Assembly (NCBI RefSeq): GCF_003984645.1 | Contig: NZ_RWKI01000018.1 | Span: 31,521 to 95,520 of the forward strand | Direction of reading: 5' to 3' | Length of the DNA stretch: 64,000 nucleotides | Origin: Variovorax sp. MHTC-1 | GTDB lineage: Bacteria; Pseudomonadota; Gammaproteobacteria; Burkholderiales; Burkholderiaceae_C | Shown here: positions 16,612-25,689 of the stretch, one piece after another | Layout of the letters: every line of letters starts with the position of its first letter | Numbering within the stretch: the stretch's first letter is position 1 | The notes under the pieces: generated by a model | The model's input: only the letters and a program-made list of their open reading frames with translations | Databases searched by the model: none | Told to the model about the DNA's origin: nothing | Program-made: the position numbers and the translations under genes

Positions 16612-17698
16612 ACCAGATCTCCCGCACCGTTCGGCGCTGCCGGTCGCGTGCGCACTGCACCACCACGTCCACGCTCAGCTGGGCCAGTTCGACCCCCTCG
16701 CGTGTGCTCATGCCCTGGCCCGCGTCGCTGCGCTTCATCAACTGCGCCAGCGCAATGAACGCCATCCCCGCGCTGTCCGCGTGCACGCTCGTGATGGAGC
16801 CGGGGTGGCCGGTGTTCACCGACACCAGGTAGTCGTAGACCTCGTCGCCGGTCCGCAGCTCGGACACGAAAATGCGGTCGGGCCGCTGGCGTTTGGCGCT
16901 CGCCAGCAACTGCCCCGGTGTGACCGAAGCCTGTCCCTGAGCACCCTGCGAGTAGAAGAGCCGGACGTGGTTTGGCTGGTTTCGAAGAGACAGCTCCTTC
17001 ACGTCCTCGATCGTCACGAGCCGCTCGTCCGCAGGGACCTCCAGGATCAGCGCCTTGCTGATGGTCGTCTTGCCGGACCCGGTGGCGCCCGACAGGAGGA
17101 TGTTCTTGCGCAACTGCACAGCGCGGCGCAAAAAGCGGACGAACTGCCGCTCGGCCAGCAAGCCCGTGAGCTCGCGATCCACCGCCGACAGGGCCTCGAG
17201 GTCTGCCGGCCTGCAACATGCCGGTGGCACGCTGTGCGTCGCCTCGAAGATTCCGAGCACTTCGAGTTCGCCCAGCGTCCAGAGCAGGTTCGACGGTCTG
17301 CGGATGGTGATCGAGACCGTCCGCTCCTCGGTGGCGGGTGGCAGCACGATCTGGATGCGTTCGCCGCCAGGCAGGGTCGCGGAAAGCAGCGGCTCGTTGG
17401 CCGAGATGCGCTGGCGCGTGTGGTTTGCCACCAGCTTCGCGATCGACTGACACCAGTCGAAGGAAGCGAACGGAAGGGCCTCCTGCGTCCAGCGTGATTG
17501 CCGCTCGACGAAGGCTGCGCCCGGCTGGTTGATGCAGATCTCCGTGACCTCCGGGTCAGCCAGGATGGGGGCCAGTGGACCGAGGAACAGGGCGAGCGAC
17601 GAGGGTTCGCCGCGCAGTCGCGAGTCCGGCCGCCCGGTGCCGCTCGCCTCGCCATGCGGTAGCAAATCACCGAGGGGGCGGGTCGCTTCGGAGTGCAT
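16577..17698 (-). CDS. virB11: VirB11 secretion ATPase
   Basis: A hexameric AAA-type ATPase that powers pilus assembly and substrate transfer at the inner membrane. Walker A (LLSGATGSGKTTISKAL), the Asp box (LVTIEDVKEL), Walker B region (PDRIFVSELRTGDEVYDYL) and the His box (NTGHPGSITSVHADS) are all present in order. The start at 17698 is favoured over 17719; either overlaps the end of virB10. About 373 residues, slightly longer than the usual 340 because of a polar N-terminal extension. Confidence 0.93.
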   Translation of the reverse strand: MHSEATRPLGDLLPHGEASGTGRPDSRLRGEPSSLALFLGPLAPILADPEVTEICINQPGAAFVERQSRWTQEALPFASFDWCQSIAKLVANHTRQRISANEPLLSATLPGGERIQIVLPPATEERTVSITIRRPSNLLWTLGELEVLGIFEATHSVPPACCRPADLEALSAVDRELTGLLAERQFVRFLRRAVQLRKNILLSGATGSGKTTISKALILEVPADERLVTIEDVKELSLRNQPNHVRLFYSQGAQGQASVTPGQLLASAKRQRPDRIFVSELRTGDEVYDYLVSVNTGHPGSITSVHADSAGMAFIALAQLMKRSDAGQGMSTREGVELAQLSVDVVVQCARDRQRRTVREIWYDPRTKRNGLA

Positions 17699-19013
17699 AG
17701 ACGGTCCTGAAGTCCACATCGCGCGCCACGAGGATCTGGATGCGCTCGCCCTGGTTCTTGATGACTGTCGGCGGGATGGAGATGGTGCTGCGCAGCACCT
17801 CGGTCATGACATCGCGGCCGCCTTGCGGGCCGAACACGACATCCCCACCGCTTCCCACGTTGGTGCCGCTGCGCTGGTGCGCCGCGATCGCCTGCACCGT
17901 GCCGTCGATGACGGAGATCAGGATGGCGGCGCCGAAGCGTTGCCAGAAGTGCATGTCTACAAAACCGGGCAACCCGTTGCGTCCCAGTTCGTCAGTGCCG
18001 GGGGACGCCAGCTGAACCACGACGCCGGTGGGTGTGCGCGCCTCGTTCCAGACGACGAAAACGCGCCCTTGGCCCTGGCGCGGTTCGCCGCGCTGCTCGC
18101 CAACGTACTTGGTGCCGCGCTCGAGGAGCACGACGCGCCCGTCCGCGCCATAGACGTCGCTCGCGCCGATGCACGTCGTCATGCCCTCGTAGGTCGAATC
18201 GATCGCCGTCTCGAGCGTGCAGTCGATGAAGGCGCCCTTCGGCAAGAGCATGCGTCGCGTGGGCAGCGACTGGGCAGCGACGGCGGCAGTCAGTGTCGGC
18301 TTCAGGTTGGCCGCCAACGCGCGTGCGGGCGACGCGCGGCTTGCCTCGCCGGGCATCTGCAGCGAGCCGATCAGCTGCGACATGCTGGGAATGACGCCAG
18401 GCGGCGAATATGGCTGGGTGGTATCGCCGGCGGGCGCAGCCGCTCCTGCCGGCTGGGCGGTCTGCGCGCGGCGCAGCACGGGCATGCCGAGCTGACGCTC
18501 CAGCGCCAGCTGCTCAGGTGTCTTCGGCGGGGGACCGGCATTGGGATTGACTGCCGATGGGGGCGGAGGTGGCAGGTTGACGCTCGCAGACACCGGCGTC
18601 GCGGCCAGCGCCGGCCCTGACGGCGGCTCGATGCGACCGAGCGGCGGCACCTTCATCTCGCCGGCGACGCGGGCGGCCGTCGCCTTCCTTGCGGCATCCT
18701 CTGCAGCGCGGGTCTTGGCGTACTGCGTGGTGTAGTACCAGAACAGAAAGCCCGCGCCGAGCAGCACTACGAGGGCAAGGGCGAGCGAACTGCTGACGCG
18801 CGACTGGATGGTGCGCTCGCGATTGACCGAGGGAATTGTCCGCTCACCCTGCACTGCGCTGGCGCCTGCGTCAGTGACGCTGGGATCGGCCTTCGGCTGC
18901 GCTTCCTGCGTCGAGGACAGGATCTCGCCGGTGTCGCGATCCACCGAGTAGGCGTCGTTCTGCTCCGGCAGGTCTGGCGCGCGGCGGCCGCGCACGTTGT
19001 CTTGCCAGATCAT
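17667..19013 (-). CDS. virB10: VirB10 channel scaffold protein
   Basis: VirB10 spans from the inner membrane to the outer-membrane cap of the channel. The 448-residue protein has a short cytoplasmic region, one membrane helix near residue 75 (SLALALVVLLGAGFLFWYY), a Pro-rich periplasmic stretch (NLPPPPPSAVNPNAGPPPK), and the TrbI/VirB10 C-terminal domain from about residue 240 (LPKGAFIDCTLETAIDSTYEG, then LLERGTKYVGE and a final GERIQILVARDVDF). The start at 19013 overlaps the virB9 stop by ATGA. The frame is open to 19901, but that extension is antisense noise over virB9. Confidence 0.92.
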   Translation of the reverse strand: MIWQDNVRGRRAPDLPEQNDAYSVDRDTGEILSSTQEAQPKADPSVTDAGASAVQGERTIPSVNRERTIQSRVSSSLALALVVLLGAGFLFWYYTTQYAKTRAAEDAARKATAARVAGEMKVPPLGRIEPPSGPALAATPVSASVNLPPPPPSAVNPNAGPPPKTPEQLALERQLGMPVLRRAQTAQPAGAAAPAGDTTQPYSPPGVIPSMSQLIGSLQMPGEASRASPARALAANLKPTLTAAVAAQSLPTRRMLLPKGAFIDCTLETAIDSTYEGMTTCIGASDVYGADGRVVLLERGTKYVGEQRGEPRQGQGRVFVVWNEARTPTGVVVQLASPGTDELGRNGLPGFVDMHFWQRFGAAILISVIDGTVQAIAAHQRSGTNVGSGGDVVFGPQGGRDVMTEVLRSTISIPPTVIKNQGERIQILVARDVDFRTVYALRSDPPPR

Positions 19014-19849
19014 GGGCCGTCCTCCGAACTGTCGGCTGTTGTGCGCCGAACGCCGGGGACGTTGGTGTTCGAGCCCGTCCGCGCGCCGCCACCAGCAAAC
19101 GATTGATTGACGACACAGCCGACCAGCTTGCCGCGGCGGAGAACAAAACGCCGGGCGACGCGGTGGATCACCACCTCGTCCTCTTCGACATTGAAGTTGA
19201 GCAACGATTCGGTGCCATCGTCGTTCTGCACAAACATCGCCGGAAATTCCGAGCGCGCCTGGAAGCGCAGCCGCGTCTGGACCCCGTCGTCGTAGGCACT
19301 CATCGGTCGAAGCGCCTCGCTGCCGCAGAACCAGTAGTTGCTGTTGCGGGGTCGAGCGGCCGACGCCTGTCGCATACGGGCCTCGGTCTCGCGGCGCTCC
19401 CGCTCTACCGCAGCGCGCCGCGCGTCTTCTTCCGGATAGGTGAAGCGAATGGAATACACCATGCGCTTGGCTGCAGCGCCGGTCGGCGCCTTCGCGGACA
19501 CGGCGTAGTCGAAGTGGTAGGCGCGGCGGTTGGTGAGCACGGTTAGATTCGTGGCCGCGTGCGCCTCCCTCGGCTTGATGAAGAAGTGGTTGCGCTCCGC
19601 GCCGACGTCGAAGGCCCCGTTGTCGCCGGAGCCGAGATTGACGAACTCCTCGCCCTCTGCCCACTGGAGATGGATCTGGTAGCCGACGTAGCCCTGCAAC
19701 GTCACGACGTCGTCCGGGTTGTAGGCAACGACGCGAACACGAGCGTCCACGGAACCGACAGGCGGCACCGTTGCTGCCAGTGCGTGCTCGGGCAAACATG
19801 GTGTTGCCAGGCATGCGCCCATCATGAGCGCGCGCGCGAGTTCGTTCAT
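19010..19849 (-). CDS. virB9: VirB9 outer-membrane channel protein
   Basis: A 279-residue periplasmic/outer-membrane channel component. It has an N-terminal signal sequence cut after EHALAA. VirB9 features follow: DARVRVVAYNPDDVVTLQGYVGYQIHLQWAEGE, the AHAATNLTVLTNRRAYHFDYAV strand pair, and the C-terminal CagX-like domain (YWFCGSEALRPMSAYDDGVQTRLRF, ending VVIHRVARRFVLRRGKLVGCVVN). Overlaps of four bases with virB8 and virB10 show tight translational coupling. It should pair with the small lipoprotein VirB7 encoded at 20546-20698. Confidence 0.92.
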   Translation of the reverse strand: MNELARALMMGACLATPCLPEHALAATVPPVGSVDARVRVVAYNPDDVVTLQGYVGYQIHLQWAEGEEFVNLGSGDNGAFDVGAERNHFFIKPREAHAATNLTVLTNRRAYHFDYAVSAKAPTGAAAKRMVYSIRFTYPEEDARRAAVERERRETEARMRQASAARPRNSNYWFCGSEALRPMSAYDDGVQTRLRFQARSEFPAMFVQNDDGTESLLNFNVEEDEVVIHRVARRFVLRRGKLVGCVVNQSFAGGGARTGSNTNVPGVRRTTADSSEDGP

Positions 19850-20568
19850 CGCCCTTCAGCCTTGCCGATTGGAGGGTCGCCTGTCGCGACCTCTGGTTCA
19901 CGCCGGTACTCGACGACGCGAAAGCCGAGGGGATTGAGAGACCGGGTCTTGTCGTCCTTGGAAGGCGAGGTATAGGCGAACTCGATCGTCGATACCCAAT
20001 GGCTGACCCGCTCTTCGCCGGTGCCGCCCACCCGGGTATAGCGGCTGAAGCGAACCTGCGCCAGCTTGTCCTTGCCGCTTTCGAGCCTGAGGAAAGTCAC
20101 GGAACGGACCTGAACGCGCACGGAAGTGCCGTCCTTGAAGACATTCAGCGGGGATAACGGGTTGCTGGTGTTCCAGAGCGCGGCCCACTCCTGGTTGAGG
20201 CGAGGCGAGTTTTCCGCGGCCACCAACTCGTAGTCAGCTTCGGCGGTGCCGTAGAAGTAGCGTTCACGGGCGATCACGTAGGTCGACAGGAGGTTGCGCG
20301 TGACCACCTGCTCGATGTCGGTCGTGCCTTCGTAGGTGGGCACAACGTCAACGATGCCGCTGCTGCTGTCGACGCGGATGACGACAGGGACAGGCTGCTT
20401 CAGCGGCGTAAGGCCAGCGACGGCTGCGACGGACAGAATGGCAATGACGCAGGCCGTGGCTGCAACCGACCAGGCGATCTGCGAGGACCGCAGCGCACGG
20501 CGAGTGCGATCCATCTCCCAGCTTTGGGCCTCGAGCAAGTATCGATCAATGGTTGGGTCGTGAATCAT
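19846..20568 (-). CDS. virB8: VirB8 inner-membrane assembly protein
   Basis: A 240-residue bitopic protein that nucleates the channel. The cytoplasmic segment (RYLLEAQSWEMDRTRRALRSSQIAW) is followed by one membrane helix (VAATACVIAILSVAAVAGL) and the periplasmic VirB8/NTF2-like domain (YVIARERYFYGTAEADYELV, with the NP motif represented by TSNPLSPLNVF). The end keeps the SPSKDDKTRSLNPLGFRVVEYRREPE segment. The gene overlaps virB7 upstream and virB9 downstream. Confidence 0.92.
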   Translation of the reverse strand: MIHDPTIDRYLLEAQSWEMDRTRRALRSSQIAWSVAATACVIAILSVAAVAGLTPLKQPVPVVIRVDSSSGIVDVVPTYEGTTDIEQVVTRNLLSTYVIARERYFYGTAEADYELVAAENSPRLNQEWAALWNTSNPLSPLNVFKDGTSVRVQVRSVTFLRLESGKDKLAQVRFSRYTRVGGTGEERVSHWVSTIEFAYTSPSKDDKTRSLNPLGFRVVEYRREPEVATGDPPIGKAEGR

Positions 20569-20698
20569 GACCTGCCCCCGTCGTTGCTGCCGGCACGTTG
20601 ATGGGACTCAAGGCTCCCTCGCATTCGGGCGGCATGGGTGGTCGCGTGCCGCAGCCCAACACCACAGCGAATGCAGCAAGCGCGAGGATGTGCTTCAT
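20546..20698 (-). CDS. virB7: VirB7-like outer-membrane lipoprotein
   Basis: A 50-residue lipoprotein starting at 20698: a Lys-containing signal (MKHILALAAFAVVLGC) with lipobox VLGC and a short Pro-rich mature part (TRPPMPPECEGALSPI) holding one further Cys, which could make the disulphide known between VirB7 and VirB9 partners. It lies exactly between virB6 and virB8 and overlaps the virB8 start. Size and position support VirB7; sequence in this family is too variable to prove it. Confidence 0.75.
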   Translation of the reverse strand: MKHILALAAFAVVLGCGTRPPMPPECEGALSPINVPAATTGAGHDSRPNH

Positions 20699-20714
20699 GA
20701 GGAACCGTTCGTGC

Positions 20715-21770
20715 CTACCGAAGCGAATTCGGGTTTCGCATGACGTGCTCGCGCGGTATGACGGTGCCACCGCGGTATGGGCCGGCGAGTCGGCTCAAGG
20801 TGTTGGCGATTCCCATGCCTGCGCGATTGCCGGCCAGACGCCGCAGGGAATCCCATTTGCCGCCTGGCTGTCCGCGGATGCCTTCGAAAAGACCGCGACT
20901 GAACTCATAGGCAGACCGCCTGGTTCCTCCCATCCCCCAGCGAATTGCTCCGCTGACGGCGCCATAGGTGCTCAGCCCAACCCCGCTGGCCAGACCGGCT
21001 GCTATGGGCATAACCTGCCGCATTACGAGGAACACGAGTGCCGAGACCATGCACACGCGTGTGCTCTCCGCAATGGTGATGCCGCTCCCTGACGCGGCTG
21101 CACTCGCGGCGTAGGCCTTGAGTACAGACAGTAGCAAGGCGGCACAAAAAAGCGCCAGGATGCCGATCAATGCATAGTTCGCGAGCTGAGCCACCCAGGC
21201 TTCAAAGAATCGCCTTGTCGCGTCGAAGAACAGCATGGCGATGAAAAGCGGCCCCAGCGCAAGGAGGATCGCCAGCGCGATCTTGGCGAGCGCGAGCATG
21301 AATGCTGTAACCACTACAGTCAGTCCGACGAGCAGGTAGACAAGAAAGCCGGCTGCGTAGTAGGCAAAGTCGCTGTCGAGAATGCTTCCTTTGTTCAGCA
21401 AATGTTCCGCAACTGCAGTCCCGTCTAACCATACTTGATCTACTACGCTAACGACGTTCGGCGCTCCGATCACCGCGGCGGCGAGTTGATCCGGTGCGGT
21501 GTAGAACGTACTTGCAATCACATCGTTGTACGCCCAGAGTCGAAGGGCGACCCCGAGGATCAGGACGACAAGGAGGATTCGTCGAATTCCTTCCCAGATT
21601 GGCTCCTGGATGCGACCTGCAAGGCTCAGGAAACCCCACATCATCACGTAGATGGTTGCAAGAGTGACAACGGCGGGCTCGAGCGCGGACGCGACACGCG
21701 CGGTGTTCGTGCTGACATAGTCAGCGACCTGCATGTTGATCCAAGCAAAGAACTGCGTGAAGAGTCCCAT
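20715..21770 (-). CDS. virB6: VirB6 polytopic channel protein
   Basis: The 351-residue inner-membrane protein has the VirB6/TrbL pattern: an N-terminal loop (FFAWINMQVADYVSTNTARVASALEPAVVTLATIYVMMWG), a long periplasmic loop, then five or more helices with the conserved FxxTRRFFEAWVAQLANYALIG segment. The C-terminal tail is basic and probably cytoplasmic. The ATG at 21770 has a GGTGAG ribosome-binding site; a GTG nine bases upstream is possible. It lies between a small membrane protein gene and virB7. Confidence 0.9.
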   Translation of the reverse strand: MGLFTQFFAWINMQVADYVSTNTARVASALEPAVVTLATIYVMMWGFLSLAGRIQEPIWEGIRRILLVVLILGVALRLWAYNDVIASTFYTAPDQLAAAVIGAPNVVSVVDQVWLDGTAVAEHLLNKGSILDSDFAYYAAGFLVYLLVGLTVVVTAFMLALAKIALAILLALGPLFIAMLFFDATRRFFEAWVAQLANYALIGILALFCAALLLSVLKAYAASAAASGSGITIAESTRVCMVSALVFLVMRQVMPIAAGLASGVGLSTYGAVSGAIRWGMGGTRRSAYEFSRGLFEGIRGQPGGKWDSLRRLAGNRAGMGIANTLSRLAGPYRGGTVIPREHVMRNPNSLR

Positions 21771-21781
21771 GCGACTCACCG

Positions 21782-22018
21782 TCAGTTTGAGGTGTCGTTT
21801 GTGAGCGGAACGGGGCTGAGAGTCCTGGTGCTCCCGACACTCTCGAGTTTCCGACGGAGCATCTCATCATCTCGATCTGATGGCAGCGCCGGGGTTGCAG
21901 CACCCGCTGGTCGAGGAACGCTGGGGACTACGACAGTGTGATGCTGCGCATAGTAGTAAGCCCCGCCACCCGCAGTGACGATGGCAACAACAAGCAGAGA
22001 CCAAGCAAGCTTTGACAT
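21782..22018 (-). CDS. Small membrane-anchored protein in the entry-exclusion position
   Basis: A 78-residue protein with an N-terminal membrane helix (AWSLLVVAIVTAGGGAYYYA) and a short Pro-rich tail ending in charged residues (DRDDEMLRRKLESVG). It sits between virB5 and virB6, where many VirB operons place the entry-exclusion gene (eex). Unlike most Eex proteins it has no lipobox cysteine, so the functional link is positional only. It could also be a structural helper of VirB6. Confidence 0.6.
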   Translation of the reverse strand: MSKLAWSLLVVAIVTAGGGAYYYAQHHTVVVPSVPRPAGAATPALPSDRDDEMLRRKLESVGSTRTLSPVPLTNDTSN

Positions 22019-22040
22019 CGGTGCCTCGCTGTCTCGGGTC

Positions 22041-22775
22041 CTAGTAGGTCACGACAGAGAGCGCGCTTGCCGATCCAATATCGGCAGCTGAACGCTCCCG
22101 GATTCGTTGTCGGCGAGCTATCTCCTCGGCTTGCGCGATCTGGTAGAGGCTCTGCAGCTTCGTCTGTTCGTTCGTGAGCATGGCCTGCTCGGATTGGATG
22201 CGGGCCTGAAGATCCTGGATCGCCTTCAGGTCCTGGGCGCTGCCGATCCTGTGGATGAGCTGCTGGAGCGCGGCGAACCGCTGGCTGGTGTTCTGGTAAG
22301 CGCTTCGCGTCGTGCCGTTGAACAGTGCGGATGCCTGACGTCCTTGTTCCACCATCTGCCGCATCTCCGGGCTCAGCGATTCCATCTGCGAGCTCGACAG
22401 GATGCTGTTGGCCTTCATGATTGCCTGCACCTGTTCGGCGACTCCTGTGTAGCCTGCTGACGTGCCGCTCGCCGTGTTCATCAGTTCACCGTAGCTCGGA
22501 GGAAGGTAGTTGCGCGCCTGGGTCGAGGTCGGCAGGAGCTGCTCCATGGCTCGGCTCCCGGTCATGGAGTCGTAGGTCCGCGCCAGCTGGTCCCTTGACT
22601 GCTGGAGCTGCTCGTACTGTTTCTGCATTCCCGAGAGCTGCTGCTGCCACGCCACGAGCTGCTGCATCAGGCTGGCAATGGCGGCAAAGTCGATCACCGG
22701 AATGCCTGCGCGGGTCTGCAGCGGCGCGAGAGTGACGGCGCCGGCAATCAGAAGGCCAGCTATTTGCTTACGCAT
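22041..22775 (-). CDS. virB5: VirB5 minor pilin component
   Basis: A 244-residue exported helical protein at the pilus tip. The signal sequence ends at TRAG; the mature part begins IPVIDFAAIASLMQQLVAWQQQLSGMQKQYEQL, the usual VirB5 helix. It continues as coiled coil rich in Gln (LQARIQSEQAMLTNEQTKLQSLYQIAQAEE). The first eight bases overlap the end of virB4. Confidence 0.9.
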   Translation of the reverse strand: MRKQIAGLLIAGAVTLAPLQTRAGIPVIDFAAIASLMQQLVAWQQQLSGMQKQYEQLQQSRDQLARTYDSMTGSRAMEQLLPTSTQARNYLPPSYGELMNTASGTSAGYTGVAEQVQAIMKANSILSSSQMESLSPEMRQMVEQGRQASALFNGTTRSAYQNTSQRFAALQQLIHRIGSAQDLKAIQDLQARIQSEQAMLTNEQTKLQSLYQIAQAEEIARRQRIRERSAADIGSASALSVVTY

Positions 22776-25290
22776 GGAACATCTCCTTGGGGCTGTGGAG
22801 TTCCGTCAGGTGGGGAGTGGCTTCTCCATTCGCCAGTGCCGTACGGAAGTGCGGCAACCAACGCTCAGGCTGATCGCCGTGCCGCTCGATGAGCCTGCGC
22901 ATCAGGCGGACGTTGCCGGTGCGCCCCGAGATCACGTGCAGGGCGTCGTCGAAGCCCTGGAGGTCCAGCTGCGCAACCACACTGACATGGTTCTGCTTGA
23001 TGAGGAACTGACGGGAACCCGGCTCGAGCTCCTGCTTGATCAGGGCGAACTCCCTGTCGGTGAGATTGAAGCCTTCGGTGTACTCCCGGTAGTCGGCTTC
23101 GGGATTGGGGAACAGGATCTTGGTCGGCGTCTGCTCGACGATCGCGCGCGCGATATCCGAATCGAGGACATGGCTCGTGCTCTGGGTGAAGGTCGCGATG
23201 TTGGCGTTCTTCTTGCGCCAGGTCTCCAGGCCGTTCCTCGCGAACGCGGCGAACGCCGGATCGCTCAGGAGCTTGGCGAACTCGTCCATCCAGCAGACGA
23301 GGGGACGACCGTCGACCATGCGATTGACCAGATGGAACAGGTACATGGTGAGCGGCGCCCGAACCACCTCGTTGTCCAGGAAGTCCGTGACGTCGAATCC
23401 AACGAGCGAGTGGTGCGCCAGAAGCGGGGCCACGTCGTCGCGGTCGTTGTCGAAAACCCAGGCGTAGCCGCCCTGCTCGGCGGTGCACCACTTGCGCAGC
23501 CGCGCGTGCATGCCTTCGGGGTCCGTGACGTCGAGGAAGGAGGCCAGCCGGGAGAGCCTGCGGAACGCCGGGTCGAGCCGCAAGGTGCCGCGCAGCGCCT
23601 GGTCGAGGTCCTCCTCCTGCCTCACGCTCAGGACTTCGGCCGGGGCGCGCAGCACCAGCCGCCGTAGCCAGTGCCGCATGAACTCGACGTTGTCGGCGAC
23701 CGCGGCGTCGAGCTGCAGCGGGTTGCATCCGGTCGCCACGCCGTTCTTCAGCGGCAGGTACCGGCCGCCAAGTGCGCGAACCAGGATGTGCAGGCCCTCG
23801 TCCTTGTCGAAGATGACCTGCGTCGCATCCAGGCGGTTGCAGATCGCCACCATGCAGAAGCCCAGCAACGTGGTCTTGCCGGTGCCCACCGGGCCCACGC
23901 CCGTGAGGTGACCGACATCCCTCCGGCTGCCGCCGTCGGCCCGCCTCGGGTCGCTGGCATGCAGCGAGAAATAGTAGGGAGAGCCTGCGCGCGTGACGAA
24001 CATCGCCAGCGCTTTACCCCAGAAGTTGCCCGTGGCCCGGCCAGTGGGAAAGTTGTGGAAGGGCGACATGGCCGCGAAATTGCGGCTGGTGATGGGCGCC
24101 TTGCGCGTGCGATAGGCAAAGTTGCCCGGCAGCTGAGCCCAGAACGCGGCTTCGAGCGCGAGGTCCTCGCGCGCCACCACCATGCCGGTGTCGCCCAGGA
24201 GGTAGCGGGCACGCGCAATGTTGTCGTTGAGCTGCTTCAGGCGAGGGCGGCGCTGCGCCTCGCCGACACCGTCCAAGGCGTCGGCCAGCACATGCAGCGT
24301 GAAATGATGGTCGCCCACCACGAACCGGTTGCTTGCGAGGTCGTCGAGCGCGTCATCCAGTTCCTGCGTCTGCGAAACCGCCATGTCTCCCGCTGCGGCC
24401 ATGCGGTTGCGCTGGCGACTCATCATGTCCATCGCGGTGCCCTTGGCGAGAAAGGTGAAGCTTTGCGTCAGCACAAAGGGGAAGGGCGCCGTCAGCAGCG
24501 CACTGAACATGCCGGGTGCCGTGGGCGTCGGGTATTCCTTGATCCCCAGAAAGGCGCCGATGCGAGCCTCGGTGGCCGTGCGGTACTCCATGGCCTCGTT
24601 GCCGAAGAAGGGGCGGGTGGTGGCCAGCACCTCATTCAGCGGTGCGCCGGCCAATGGCATGCGCTGCCATTCGCCATTGATCAGAAGCCCCTGAAACTCG
24701 AGCAGCGACGAGAAAAGCCCGCTGCTGCCCTGCAACCGGTAGATGCCCAGGGCTTCCGGGTCATAGCGCTCCAGGGCGGCCAGTAGTTCCTGGCGCTTCT
24801 TGGCGCACTCCTCCAGTGAATCTTGGAGCTCTGTGCGCTCACCCTCCCGATCGGTCTTCTTCAGGATGCGCAGGGCCGCATGGCCAATGCGCGTGGGCTG
24901 GGGCCGGAAGACAAGCGACAGGTAGAGCTCGTTGACCATGAGGCGCTCATCGGCCATCTTTCGGCGGTAGCGTTGCTCGACCTCGTCGGCGAAGCCCGGC
25001 ACGGTGCGGCCGTGCGGGTACCCCATCTCCCTGCGACGCACGATGTGCGTCCAGAGCGCCAGGTTGGGCGAGGCGATGTTGCGCCAGAGGATGTTCAGGC
25101 GTTCGTGCCAGCTGTTGATGTCCTCGTCGTCGGCGCTCTCGAAGCTGACGCCGCAAAGACGCAGGGTCTGCACGTAGTCCCCCGCGGATGTCCTGGCCAC
25201 ATGCACGTCCACATGGGCACGCAACGGAATCATGGACGAGGCGTCGAGCTCGCGACGAAGCGTTGTTGCATTGCGAAGCAGAAGAGGCAT
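22768..25290 (-). CDS. virB4: VirB4 secretion ATPase
   Basis: The largest ATPase of the secretion system, about 840 residues. The N-terminal CagE/TrbE/VirB4 domain is recognisable (FVLTQSFTFLAKGTAMDMMSRQRNRMAAAGDMAVSQTQELDDAL). Walker A reads GPVGTGKTTLL and Walker B reads RPLVCWMDEFAKLL, followed by IATFTQS and the EQTPTKILFPNPEAD segment that closes the motor. The start at 25290 has an AGAGAGG ribosome-binding site 12 bases after the virB3 stop; the longer open frame to 25479 overlaps virB3 and is rejected. Confidence 0.93.
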   Translation of the reverse strand: MPLLLRNATTLRRELDASSMIPLRAHVDVHVARTSAGDYVQTLRLCGVSFESADDEDINSWHERLNILWRNIASPNLALWTHIVRRREMGYPHGRTVPGFADEVEQRYRRKMADERLMVNELYLSLVFRPQPTRIGHAALRILKKTDREGERTELQDSLEECAKKRQELLAALERYDPEALGIYRLQGSSGLFSSLLEFQGLLINGEWQRMPLAGAPLNEVLATTRPFFGNEAMEYRTATEARIGAFLGIKEYPTPTAPGMFSALLTAPFPFVLTQSFTFLAKGTAMDMMSRQRNRMAAAGDMAVSQTQELDDALDDLASNRFVVGDHHFTLHVLADALDGVGEAQRRPRLKQLNDNIARARYLLGDTGMVVAREDLALEAAFWAQLPGNFAYRTRKAPITSRNFAAMSPFHNFPTGRATGNFWGKALAMFVTRAGSPYYFSLHASDPRRADGGSRRDVGHLTGVGPVGTGKTTLLGFCMVAICNRLDATQVIFDKDEGLHILVRALGGRYLPLKNGVATGCNPLQLDAAVADNVEFMRHWLRRLVLRAPAEVLSVRQEEDLDQALRGTLRLDPAFRRLSRLASFLDVTDPEGMHARLRKWCTAEQGGYAWVFDNDRDDVAPLLAHHSLVGFDVTDFLDNEVVRAPLTMYLFHLVNRMVDGRPLVCWMDEFAKLLSDPAFAAFARNGLETWRKKNANIATFTQSTSHVLDSDIARAIVEQTPTKILFPNPEADYREYTEGFNLTDREFALIKQELEPGSRQFLIKQNHVSVVAQLDLQGFDDALHVISGRTGNVRLMRRLIERHGDQPERWLPHFRTALANGEATPHLTELHSPKEMFHA

Positions 25291-25301
25291 CGTCGCCTCT
25301 C

Positions 25302-25676
25302 TTAGACAAGCACGCGCCCAGGCGGCCGACGCCGACGGCCGCCCACGTTGGGCAGGTCGAGCACCAGGGGGCTGTACGAATTCGACCGCCAGTAGCGCAG
25401 GTTGCCCGCCAGCCAGGCCGGGAGCCGGGTGCGCCCCCAGAGCTGCAGCAGGTCGAAGAAGCGCGGCTCGTAGAGGCACAGCAGATAGAGCAGTCCGTGG
25501 ATCGGCAGGAAGGCCAGCAACCAGGCCAGGCTCTTCGTCACGATGAACGACTCGGTCGTGATCACGACGTTGAGCATCATGGCCGAGTAGGTGACGCCCC
25601 AGACCATCGAAGGGCGCGTCATCCCGACGAAGAGCATGTCGGCGACAATGCCTTGGTTGCGGTCCATGGAGAGCAT
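25302..25676 (-). CDS. virB3: VirB3 inner-membrane protein
   Basis: A 124-residue protein with the VirB3 pattern: polar start MLSMDRNQGIVADMLFVGMTRPSMVWGVTYSAMMLN, where the GMTRP segment is the family mark, then two membrane helices (NVVITTESFIVT region and SLAWLLAFLPIHGLLYLLCLY) and EPRFFDLLQLW. The start at 25676 follows a strong GGAGG eight bases upstream, itself overlapping the virB2 stop. The C-terminus is longer and more basic than usual. Confidence 0.88.
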   Translation of the reverse strand: MLSMDRNQGIVADMLFVGMTRPSMVWGVTYSAMMLNVVITTESFIVTKSLAWLLAFLPIHGLLYLLCLYEPRFFDLLQLWGRTRLPAWLAGNLRYWRSNSYSPLVLDLPNVGGRRRRPPGRVLV

Positions 25677-25689
25677 CGCACCAGCCTCC

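Noticed and set aside
14992..16758. 588-codon plus-strand open frame
   Set aside because: Antisense to virD4 and virB11; no domain, typical shadow frame.
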